8,563 nt of DNA, from NCBI GenBank assembly GCA_964591605.1, contig CAZQEN010000328.1:1-8563 (forward strand), given 5' to 3'. The stretch comes from CAYLLT01 sp964591605. Its GTDB lineage: Bacteria; Planctomycetota; Phycisphaerae; UBA1845; PWPN01. The position numbers were made by a program, and so were the translations under genes. Positions 1 through 7,600 of this stretch are shown here, piece after piece. The notes below the pieces were generated by a model, which saw only the letters and a program-made list of their open reading frames with translations, was not told the origin of the DNA and did no database searches. Within the stretch, counting starts at the first letter, position 1, and each line of letters opens with the position of its first letter.

Positions 1-37
1 GCTTCGCCCAGCGAAGCCGACGCTGCCCATGCCACCC
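1..37. repeat. Palindromic short repeat, copy 1 (left arm cut by window edge)
   Basis: Positions 1-37 match positions 2231-2267 at 36 of 37 bases, in the same orientation; the only difference is at position 8 (C here, G there). The core is a perfect 7-bp inverted repeat, GCTTCGC (1-7) and GCGAAGC (11-17), around a 3-base loop. By comparison with copy 2 the left arm should extend about 15 bases further, outside the window. Identity stops abruptly after CCACCC, which marks the right boundary. The element lies 38 bases upstream of the first gene's start codon. It looks like a dispersed REP-like or miniature mobile repeat; that class is an inference from two copies. Confidence 0.8.
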
Positions 38-64
38 ACCCCAAGTGTCACGTACCGTACACAC

Positions 65-70
65 GAGGAG
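65..70 (+). promoter_or_regulatory. Ribosome binding site of the first secreted-protein gene
   Basis: GAGGAG ends 5 bases before the ATG at 76 and 8 bases before the adjacent in-frame ATG at 79. It is the clearest Shine-Dalgarno match in the leader. The spacing is slightly better for the ATG at 79, which would remove one methionine only. Confidence 0.75.
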
Positions 71-75
71 TTCAC

Positions 76-2133
76 ATGATGCGATGGCCTGTCTGGCTCC
101 TGGGAATTGCCGCGCTGTCCGCCTCGACGGGTTCGGCAGCGGCCCAGATGCTTCTTTCTGGAAGGGTCTGGGCGCCGCGGTCACCGCTGGCGCGGGCGAG
201 TCTGCCGGCGGGCACGGGGGTGATCGAGGACTACTTCGGGGCCGCGGGGCCGTTGCCGTCGGAGGAGGTTGCGGGTCTGGCCAACGTTCGCTGCTTTGCC
301 AGCCGCGTGGGGAGTGATGCCGAGTCGCTGGCGTTCATGACGTGGTCCACGCAGCCGACGGGCTGGTATCGATTCACGGGGGCGGCGGGGAATTACGCCC
401 TCCTGTTCACGGGGCTCGACGTGCCGCCGCGCCCGACCCTGGTGACGAATGTCTATCTGTCCGGCAGCGATCGGCTCGACCTCAAGATCGTGCCGCCGTT
501 CGATTACTGCGTGCTGAACGAACGTGCGTACGACACGAAAGCGGCGCAGAAGTACTTCCAGACGTTCGTCGCCCGGGGCAGGAGCATCACGCACGTCAGT
601 TTCCGACTCGTCCATGACGGCGTGGACGGCATCGGCCCGGGCAGCCAGGCGGCGCTGGTGTCGATTCACCACAAGCAAGGCACCGGCTCGCCCGAGACGT
701 GGCCGCAGGTCGGTCCAACGGCGCTCGTGCCGAATGTCGATGCGGGCGGGCCCAAGAACCCCGACTTCCTGGCCGCATGGAACTCAGGAGAGGTTCCGGT
801 GACGCCCGGCGAAATGTACGCCGTGCATCTGCGCCCGCAGGCTCCGGACGGCACGTTCCAGGCGTTCTGGCGGCCCGACGAGAAGGACGAGATTCCCGGC
901 GACTGCTATCGGATCGGACAGGCCGGCACAACCGGATGGCAGCACTGCGATCTCTCCATGAGCATCGCCGCGGACGGCGACGGACTGCTCATCCCGTACA
1001 ACAAGCGGATCCAGCCGCAGTATGGGACGTTTGCCGGCTTCGCCCGGCGCTGGTCGCAGACGTACGTCGCCCGGGGGCGCGGGCTGGCGGGCGTCGTGCT
1101 GTACGCCGCGACGGGCGGCTCGCAGCCGGGCATCCAGCGGCAACGCGTTCGATTCCGCGTGCGCGAGGGCGGCCCCGACGGTCCGCCGGTCGGCATCGAG
1201 AAGATCGGCATCGGGACCGGCATCTACACCGGTGACGCAGCGTGGGGCACCTTTGGGGCGGTGTTCTCGCCGGGAGAGGTGAACCTGGTGCCCGGCCGGA
1301 CGTACGCCATTGAGGCCGAGTCGATTGAGAACTATGAGTCGCTCCACGGGTACGTGAATATCAAGGGCGTGGTCAGCGACGAGAAGCCCGGCTTCAACCC
1401 CTATCGCAAAATGGCACCCGATACGTGCGAAAGCGGCACCGCGTACAAACACGGCACCGAGGCGGTGGACTTCGACCTCGACATGCAGATCATTGAATAT
1501 GAGTATGCAGCCCGGGAATGGGCGCAGGCGGTCATCGAGAAAAACCTGCTGGGCAACGGTGACATGGAATCGGGCGAGCTCGACCCGCAGAAGCCAGCGG
1601 AGGGAACGCCGCACGGGTGGAAGCGGTTTGAGATCAGCCCCGGCTCGACGGCCGGTTCCCAACCCGGCAGCGGCCGGCACCTGTACGTGACGGAAGGGCC
1701 CGCGCACACGAACCGGATCCTGCGCGTGGCGACCGACAAGGGCAGGCCATCTCCGCTGGATGCAGGGTACGTGCAGCGAATCGACAACGTATCCCGGACG
1801 CAGACGTATCGATGGCGCGGTCGTGTCCGGTGCTCGTTTCCGCTCGATGACGAACATGCGTGTATGATCGGCGTGGACCCGACGGGTCAAACGAACGATC
1901 CGCAGGCGTCGACAATTCAATGGACACGGACACCGCCTGTGCACAGCATCTGGACCACGCATGTGGGCGATCCGGTTCGCCCGACGGGCAGCGTGATCAG
2001 CATCTGGCTGCGGGCGGCCACCCAGGCCAAGAACGAGACCACTTTCAAGGCGGACTTCGATGATTTCTCACTCCAGCAGGTACGATGTGATGTACCCGGC
2101 CCGGCCGACGAATCAAACGTGTCTTCACGCTGA
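76..2133 (+). CDS. Secreted protein with duplicated beta-rich domain and C-terminal jelly-roll carbohydrate-binding-like domain
   Basis: The 685-residue product starts with a Sec signal peptide (MMRWPVWLLGIAALSAS, cleavage probably after SAAA, about residue 23), so it is exported. I do not recognise a named family for the central part. It contains two diverged copies of one module: the first opens at about residue 162 with QTFVARGRSI, the second at about 328 with QTYVARGRGL. Each then runs through beta-strand-like sequence to a PGxxYA signature (PGEMYAVHL and PGRTYAIEA) and a final DLxM strand (near 314 and 470). Residues about 490 to 675 begin with NLLGNGDMESG, contain a GW dipeptide, and end with FDDFSL; this N-G-D-x-E...DDF pattern is typical of CBM4/9/22-type jelly rolls, suggesting glycan binding. 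No catalytic motif is evident. A good ribosome binding site supports the start. The next gene begins about 16 bases after the stop, or overlaps it if an earlier start is used. Expression is certain enough; function is a guess at substrate binding or a surface scaffold. Confidence 0.85.
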   Translation: MMRWPVWLLGIAALSASTGSAAAQMLLSGRVWAPRSPLARASLPAGTGVIEDYFGAAGPLPSEEVAGLANVRCFASRVGSDAESLAFMTWSTQPTGWYRFTGAAGNYALLFTGLDVPPRPTLVTNVYLSGSDRLDLKIVPPFDYCVLNERAYDTKAAQKYFQTFVARGRSITHVSFRLVHDGVDGIGPGSQAALVSIHHKQGTGSPETWPQVGPTALVPNVDAGGPKNPDFLAAWNSGEVPVTPGEMYAVHLRPQAPDGTFQAFWRPDEKDEIPGDCYRIGQAGTTGWQHCDLSMSIAADGDGLLIPYNKRIQPQYGTFAGFARRWSQTYVARGRGLAGVVLYAATGGSQPGIQRQRVRFRVREGGPDGPPVGIEKIGIGTGIYTGDAAWGTFGAVFSPGEVNLVPGRTYAIEAESIENYESLHGYVNIKGVVSDEKPGFNPYRKMAPDTCESGTAYKHGTEAVDFDLDMQIIEYEYAAREWAQAVIEKNLLGNGDMESGELDPQKPAEGTPHGWKRFEISPGSTAGSQPGSGRHLYVTEGPAHTNRILRVATDKGRPSPLDAGYVQRIDNVSRTQTYRWRGRVRCSFPLDDEHACMIGVDPTGQTNDPQASTIQWTRTPPVHSIWTTHVGDPVRPTGSVISIWLRAATQAKNETTFKADFDDFSLQQVRCDVPGPADESNVSSR

Positions 2134-2149
2134 CCGCTCCGGCGGCGGA

Positions 2150-4516
2150 ATGGGTGCGGCCATGCGGGCGGGGGTCCTCGACAGAATCGGCGCGCCGGGA
2201 CCCGTGGGGCGGCTTGCACGGGCAACGCCGGCTTCGCGCAGCGAAGCCGACGCTGCCCATGCCACCCCGGCTGGATGGTCACGGAGCCTCGGGGCGGTGG
2301 CGGCTGTGATGCTGGCGGCCGTGCCCGCCAGCGCTCAGCCTGCCGCGAATCACAACCCGAATCATCTGCTGGCGCCTGAGCTGGGCTGGTTCACGACCTG
2401 GCTGGCCAAGAGCCGGGAGCCCTTGCCGGACTTCGCGGCGACGACATCGTGGGCCGATCTGCCCCCCCTGCTGCGCTTCGAAGATGGGACGCCGGTGCGT
2501 ACACCGGATGACTGGGCCAAACGCCGCGGGGAGGTGCGGTCGCTCCTGCTGCGCTACATTCTGGGCAGCATTCCGCAGACGGTGCCGCCGCTGAGCCAGG
2601 CGGAGGTGACCGCGACCACGCGTGAGCACGGTGCGACCCGCCGCATCGTGCGGCTGACGTTCGCCACCGCGACGCCGACGGCGCCCAGCGTGTCGCTCAC
2701 CATCGAGCTGCTGATCCCGCAGGGCACGGGGCCGTTTCCGCTGTTCATGACCCAGACCACGCATCGGCGGGTCGGGCTCATCGGTGCGGCCCGGGGGTAT
2801 CTGACCTGCATCTATCCGGGCGCCGACAGCGACGATCAAAGCGATGCGTTCGCGCAGGCGTATCCCCAGGCCGACTGGGGGCGCCTCACCCGCCGGGCAT
2901 GGCTGGCCAGCCGCGTGCTCGACTACCTGGTGACGCTGCCGGAGGTCGATCCGAAGCAGATGGCCATCACCGGCCATTCGCGCAACGGGAAGCAGTCGAT
3001 GATCGCGGCGGCCCTGGACGAGCGGATCACCGCCGTGGTGTCGAGCAGCTCCGGCACGGGCGGGGATGCGCCGTTCCGATTCGTGGGTGAGGATGCGTTC
3101 GAGGAGAGCGTCGAGTTCATGTCGCGCCAGCCGGGCACGGCCGACTGGTTTCACCCCCGGATCCGGCTGTTCACGGGGCGCGAGGACAAGATGCCGATCG
3201 ACATTCACGGGCTGCTGGCCCTGATTGCGCCGCGGCCGTGCCTGCTGTCGGCGGCGTACAACGACGGGGTCTCCACGTCGTTTGCGGTCGAGCGGAATTA
3301 CGTGGCCTGCCGCGAGGTGTACCGGCTGCTCGGCCGGCCGCAGAACGTGCGGATCCGCTGGCGCGAAGGCGGCCACGAATGGAACGCCCAGGACGCGGAG
3401 GCGTATTTCGACTGGTTCGACCGTGCGTTCGCCCGCGGTTCTGCGGAGTTCCCGGAGCAGTTGCTGCACACATTCGACTGGGCACAGTGGCGCGCCGCTC
3501 AGGACGCGGCGTCGCTCGAGCCGCCCGGGAAAACGCACGACGCGCGGGCGGCGATCGCGTGGGCACTGGGCGATGCGCCGGCGCGCTGCAGCGACTCGGG
3601 CGGCTCTTACGGCACCGAGCGCGATCACGAAGCGGCTCTGATGGGCCGTGAGGCGGGAAAGCCCAGGGAGGTGACCCGCCTGCCCGTCACCTTCGGGCAG
3701 TATCTGCACGGCGATCTCGTCTACAAGAGCAATTCCCCCGGCCCCCTGCCGGTGGTGATCTGGCTGCATCCGTACTCGTTTTCGACCGGCCATGTCGGCG
3801 CGTACATGGTGGGCCCGCGGGTGGCGTATCATCTGGCGCAGCAGGGCTATGCCGTTTTCGCGTTCGATCAGTTGGGGTTCGGCTGCCGGCTGGCCGAAGG
3901 GGCCGATTTTTACCGACGGTATCCGCGGTGGTCGAAGATGGGCCGGATGGTCGCCGACGTGCGCGATGCGGTCGACTTCCTGACCGGGACCGGTGCGGCC
4001 GCCGCCGGTCGTCAGGAGACCCTGAAGCCGCCGGCCCTGGATGCAAAACGGATCTTCTGTCTGGGTTACTCGCTGGGGGGCATGGTCGGTCTGTATGCGG
4101 CGGCCCTCGACGAGCGAATCGCCGGCGTGGCTTCGTTCGCCGGCTGGACGCCGATGCGGACCGACACCGACGCCAAGGCCACCGGCGGAATCCGCCGCTG
4201 GTGGGAGTGGTACGGCCTGCTGCCGCGGCTGGGCGTGTTCGCTGGTCGTGAGAAGGACCTGCCGTACGACATGGAGGACGTACTCGGCATGATCGCGCCG
4301 CGGCCGTGCCTGATCGTATCGCCCGTGCACGATCGCTACGCGGACCTGGGCGATATCCGGGCGTGCCTCGAGAAGGCCCGCGCGGTCTGGCGCGGGAAAA
4401 ACGCGGCGGACGCCCTCACGCACCAGTCACCCGACGACTACAGCCGCTTCCAGCCGGAGCAGCACGCGATGTTTCTGAACTGGATCAACGCCGTGGCGCA
4501 CGCGGATGCTCAATAG
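2150..4516 (+). CDS. Exported tandem alpha/beta hydrolase: CE15-like esterase domain fused to dienelactone hydrolase/acetyl xylan esterase-like domain
   Basis: The product is 788 residues from the ATG at 2150. A hydrophobic stretch (GAVAAVMLAAVPASA, residues 48-62, cleavage likely before Q63) indicates export, with an unusually long n-region. Domain 1 (about 70-430) carries GHSRNGK with Ser277, an Arg after it and Lys281, as in the GCSRxGK motif of CE15 glucuronoyl methylesterases; Asp372 (YNDG) and His409 (GGHEW) complete a plausible triad. Domain 2 (about 500-788) has GYSLGG with Ser641, Asp728 (VHDRY) and His772 (QHAMF), as in dienelactone hydrolase or acetyl xylan esterase-like enzymes. 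Likely role: removing ester groups from hemicellulose-type glycans outside the cytoplasm. The two halves share AALDERI, a GRE motif and IAPRPCL at matching places, so they arose by duplication. The frame is open back to an ATG at 2060, overlapping the preceding gene by 74 bases; 2150, 2162 (ATG) and 2204 (GTG) are alternatives, none with a strong ribosome site. Hydrolase assignment is firm; substrate is inferred. Confidence 0.87.
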   Translation: MGAAMRAGVLDRIGAPGPVGRLARATPASRSEADAAHATPAGWSRSLGAVAAVMLAAVPASAQPAANHNPNHLLAPELGWFTTWLAKSREPLPDFAATTSWADLPPLLRFEDGTPVRTPDDWAKRRGEVRSLLLRYILGSIPQTVPPLSQAEVTATTREHGATRRIVRLTFATATPTAPSVSLTIELLIPQGTGPFPLFMTQTTHRRVGLIGAARGYLTCIYPGADSDDQSDAFAQAYPQADWGRLTRRAWLASRVLDYLVTLPEVDPKQMAITGHSRNGKQSMIAAALDERITAVVSSSSGTGGDAPFRFVGEDAFEESVEFMSRQPGTADWFHPRIRLFTGREDKMPIDIHGLLALIAPRPCLLSAAYNDGVSTSFAVERNYVACREVYRLLGRPQNVRIRWREGGHEWNAQDAEAYFDWFDRAFARGSAEFPEQLLHTFDWAQWRAAQDAASLEPPGKTHDARAAIAWALGDAPARCSDSGGSYGTERDHEAALMGREAGKPREVTRLPVTFGQYLHGDLVYKSNSPGPLPVVIWLHPYSFSTGHVGAYMVGPRVAYHLAQQGYAVFAFDQLGFGCRLAEGADFYRRYPRWSKMGRMVADVRDAVDFLTGTGAAAAGRQETLKPPALDAKRIFCLGYSLGGMVGLYAAALDERIAGVASFAGWTPMRTDTDAKATGGIRRWWEWYGLLPRLGVFAGREKDLPYDMEDVLGMIAPRPCLIVSPVHDRYADLGDIRACLEKARAVWRGKNAADALTHQSPDDYSRFQPEQHAMFLNWINAVAHADAQ
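2172..2203 (+). other. GC-rich stem-loop beside the palindromic repeat
   Basis: GGGTCC (2172-2177) pairs perfectly with GGACCC (2198-2203), and the enclosed loop itself holds a 10-base perfect palindrome, CGGCGCGCCG (2188-2197). It lies directly before the 22-bp hairpin at 2216-2262, so the start of the hydrolase gene is crowded with potential structure. In DNA of this G+C content such a stem can arise by chance, and there is no T-run to make it a terminator. Confidence 0.35.
2216..2267. repeat. Palindromic short repeat, copy 2 (complete hairpin)
   Basis: Left arm 2216-2237 and right arm 2241-2262 form a 22-position stem around the 3-base loop GCA: 19 Watson-Crick pairs and three mismatches (2219/2259, 2225/2253, 2228/2250). 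The inner 9 pairs are perfect. Bases 2231-2267 are a 36/37 direct match to the start of the window. A further outer GGGG (2206-2209) could pair with CCCC (2264-2267 region) after an internal loop. The repeat lies within the open frame of the hydrolase gene and would be read as residues about 23-38 of its N-terminal extension if translation starts at 2150. There is no T-tract, so it is not a standard terminator. Confidence 0.85.
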
Positions 4517-4569
4517 CCCGGGCCGTTCAGTGCTTCGACGGGCAAGCGGTCAAGTCAACCACTCACGCC

Positions 4570-4598
4570 GTAACAGGCGATGGAGTCAATTGTATCTT
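4570..4598 (+). promoter_or_regulatory. Candidate sigma-70-type promoter for the large secreted protein gene
   Basis: GTAACA (4570-4575) matches TTGACA at 4 of 6 positions, and TATCTT (4593-4598) matches TATAAT at 4 of 6, with a 17-base spacer. They sit in the AT-richer part of the gap, with the ATG at 4629 about 30 bases after the -10 box. Two 4/6 boxes are weak evidence, and read-through from the upstream hydrolase gene is equally possible. Confidence 0.25.
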
Positions 4599-4614
4599 CA
4601 TCCATCCAGACAAA

Positions 4615-4620
4615 GAGGGA
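4615..4620 (+). promoter_or_regulatory. Ribosome binding site deciding the start at 4629
   Basis: GAGGGA ends 8 bases before the ATG at 4629. It favours this start over the upstream in-frame ATG at 4506, which overlaps the previous gene's stop and would add 41 residues of non-signal-like, arginine-rich sequence. Confidence 0.65.
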
Positions 4621-4628
4621 AGCCTGAT

Positions 4629-7600
4629 ATGTTGCAGGCAAGAGCCATGGCATGTGAGTACGTGACATCCGATCTTCGCATCCTTTGCCCATCGGATGCA
4701 CCACCCGCACGGAACGCACGGGCGCGGTGTGCCTGGATGGCTGGTGTGCTGCTACTAGGCGCCACCGTTCCGCCGGGCCGAGCCGAAGTGCAGGAAGCTT
4801 ATTACGCGGGTGCACCCGCGGTGGAAGGGGTGGTTCCGCCCGTTTCGCGCCTGCGGCTGCGGGTGACGGCGCGGGAGATGGTGGAGGGGCGCGAGTACGT
4901 CTGGTGGGAGTTCACGGCGGCTCTGAGCGGTTCAACCTCCATCGCGGTGCCCAACTTCGACGCCGGCATTTTCGGCGTGCGGGTGCTCTCGGAGCGCGCT
5001 CCCATGGGCGGGCCGGAGGGTGTGGGAGCGATCGCACGCTACATCTACCGCGACACCCAGGGACGGGTACTCGAGTACATCGACGCGTCCACCGGAAAGG
5101 CGCTGCTGCCGGTGCACCAGTTCCGCGAGGCCTGTCTGCCGCGCCCGTCGCGCTATGCGCGCTATCCGCAGGGTTTCGCGACGGCGGGCACGCTGCTGGG
5201 GCACGTGCTCCTGCGCATTCCGCGGCTGGATGATCTGGATCCGGTGTCGTTCGATGCCCCGCGCGTACTGAGACTGCGCAGCGACCTGATCATGGCGGCG
5301 CAGGCGAGCGTGCGCCTGGATGAGTCAGCGCCGCCGCCCAGGGAGGGCGAACATCCCCGGACGCGCCCGTTCACGCGGGCCGAATACGAGGCCGTCCTGG
5401 CGGCAGGGATGAACTGCTTCGGCCTGGCCGCCGACCACGCTGACTGGCTGCTCGAACAGCCGGTGTTCGTGCATGGCAAGCTAACATTTCCCGACTCGCT
5501 GTATCGCGGCAATTTCCTGATCACGCGGCTTTATCTGGACGAGCCGTGTGTCCGGATGGGGTGGAGCGGCGGGGTTCTGCACCAGGAGGGCAGGACCGAG
5601 CAGGTGGCCGAGATCCTGCGCGAGCGGGTCGCCTCCCAGTTGACGGTGGCTGAGCGGATGCTCCAGTTCCCGAAATGGGTGCCGGGCACGATCGATTTTG
5701 TGAGCCCGCCGTTCATCTCGTGGGAAACGGATTACTACTCCGCGTGGTATCAGCTCGAAGCGGGCGCGGCAGCGCTGGTCCACGAGGGGCGATACAGCGA
5801 GCACGGTGAAGGCTGGCATCCGCGGGACCTGTTCGGCGCCGAGGGGCTCGATGGTCTGCGGCTGGAGGAGCAGGTGCACTGCCTCAACGGGGTCCTGCGG
5901 GGGGCGGCCCGTGCGTTCGATCGCGACTGGGGCGTGAGCGTGTACAAGGAGAGCGACCCGCGTCTGCGCCAGCCGGCGTTGAACCTGGCCTACGACATGG
6001 GGGCCCGATATATCTGGTTCTGGACGTACGCGGACATGAACTACGAGGAGCAGATCCGGCTCCTGAAGGGGCTCAGCGCCCACATGCAGGCCCATCCGCG
6101 CGGAGATCTTCGCGCGGTGAACCGGTCGGCCAGGCTGGGGATCGCGATTCCGCCCGGATGCGTGCTGCTGTGGACCGGCTCGTGGGGGATGGAGCGCGAA
6201 CAGCTCACACCGGAGGGGGGAAGTTACGGCGACATCACGGCAGCGGCGCTCTGGGAAGGCATCTGCAGCTCGCTGCGGGGGGAGCGGTTCGACTTTCTGA
6301 TTGATGAGCCGCTCATCTCCTCACTTGGGTATGAACGGCTGGTGCGTGTCGGGTCCGACGGCCGCGTGACCGCGACGCCGCCCTGGCCGCAGCCGCGGGC
6401 GGCGAAGGGGCTGACGCTGGCCCTGGCTGACGATGACGCAGAGGATGTGTCTCGGCGCATGCAGGCCGAGTCGGCGTTCTACACCGCGCCGCGCGCCGGT
6501 CGGCTGATCATCGACGGGGATCTGGGCGACTGGGTGGCGGCGAAGTGGATCCCGCTGGACGAGCGGCACGGTTTCCCTGACGGCGTCACGCTGTCGGTCA
6601 CAGTGGTCAACGACGTGTCGCGCGACGAGTGGCGGATGAGTTTTCATCACGGGCTGGGGATGAAGTGGGAGCAGGTCACGCCGGCCCATGAGCAGAAATA
6701 CCAGTTGGAAGATCTGCACGAGCGCGGGGTGGTCGTCACCCAGGTCGATCCGGGCTCGCCCGCAGACAAGGCGGGCATCCGGGAGGGGGACGTGATCAAG
6801 CACACGGAGCCGTGGCCGATCAACTGGTCGTTCCAGATGTACCAGCGGCTCGGGCACTTATCCAAAAGCAAGGGCGGCGAGTCGATTCCCTTCACGATCC
6901 GCCGCAGCGGGCGGTTCCGCTTCGGGGGGGCCGGGGATCTGGCCGCCCGCGTGGCGCTGGCGGTCGATGAAGACCATCTCTACCTGGCCGCCCGCGTCAC
7001 GGATGACGTGCACTCGCAGCGGCGGTTCGGGCGCGACCTCTTCAGGGGCGACAGCGTGCACATCGGCCTGGACCCGACGCTGGAGCGGAAAGACGACGCG
7101 TACGGTGAAGAGAACCAGGAGCTGGGCTTCACGCTGCAGGACGGCCGGACGATCGTCTGGCGTTGTCGCGGCCGGCGCGGTCAGGCCCTGGGCGAGACCG
7201 ACGCCGTGAAGGCCCAGATCGTGCGCGTCGACGGTGAAACGCGCTACGAAGCGGCGATCCCGCTGACCGAGCTGCCGCCGCTGAGCCCGGACCTGTGGCC
7301 CATCTGCGGTTTCGACATCCTGGTGAACGACAGCGACGGCACGATGCAGCGCAAGGCCCGTCTCGACCTGCGTCTACGAGCCATGGGCCCCGGCCGGCAT
7401 CCCAAGGGCTTCGCGACGCTCGGCTTTGCCCCGTCGAGTGACGATCAGAAGGTGTCGGCGGCGATCCTCTGGCGCCGGCGAGCGACGCCGCAGGACGGAT
7501 TCTTCCGGGTGATCGTCGCGGCGCGGTCACCCCAGGCCGCGGAGGCGCGGATCGTGGCCGAGCTCTCGTCGCTCGATTCGCCCGAGTCGCCCCCGGTGCA

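Larger units (their letters stand above)
4517..4628. other. Intergenic leader, AT-richer than the genes
   Basis: This 112-base gap is about 55% G+C by hand count, and the last ~58 bases about 45%, against roughly two thirds in the flanking genes. The drop argues that it is non-coding although the downstream frame is open back to an ATG at 4506. It contains the candidate promoter and ribosome binding site listed separately. No stem-loop terminator is seen. Confidence 0.65.

Noticed and set aside
784..1962. 392-codon open frame on the minus strand
   Set aside because: It lies opposite the first secreted-protein gene, which has a signal peptide, ribosome binding site and internal repeats; the antisense product has none of these.
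2060..2149. Longest possible N-terminus of the hydrolase from the ATG at 2060
   Set aside because: It would overlap the previous gene by 74 bases and push the signal core beyond residue 75. The ATG at 2150, just after the previous stop, is more likely.
2216..2262. Hairpin as a rho-independent terminator after the first gene
   Set aside because: There is no T-run on either side of the stem, the same element occurs upstream of the first gene, and the downstream frame runs through it.
2279..4423. 714-codon open frame on the minus strand
   Set aside because: It is the antisense shadow of the tandem hydrolase. The translation is arginine/proline/glycine-rich and low in domain-like sequence, and long antisense frames are expected at this G+C content.
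4506..4628. Longest possible N-terminus of the large secreted protein from the ATG at 4506
   Set aside because: The DNA drops in G+C here, the translation is basic and not signal-like, and a good ribosome binding site precedes the ATG at 4629.
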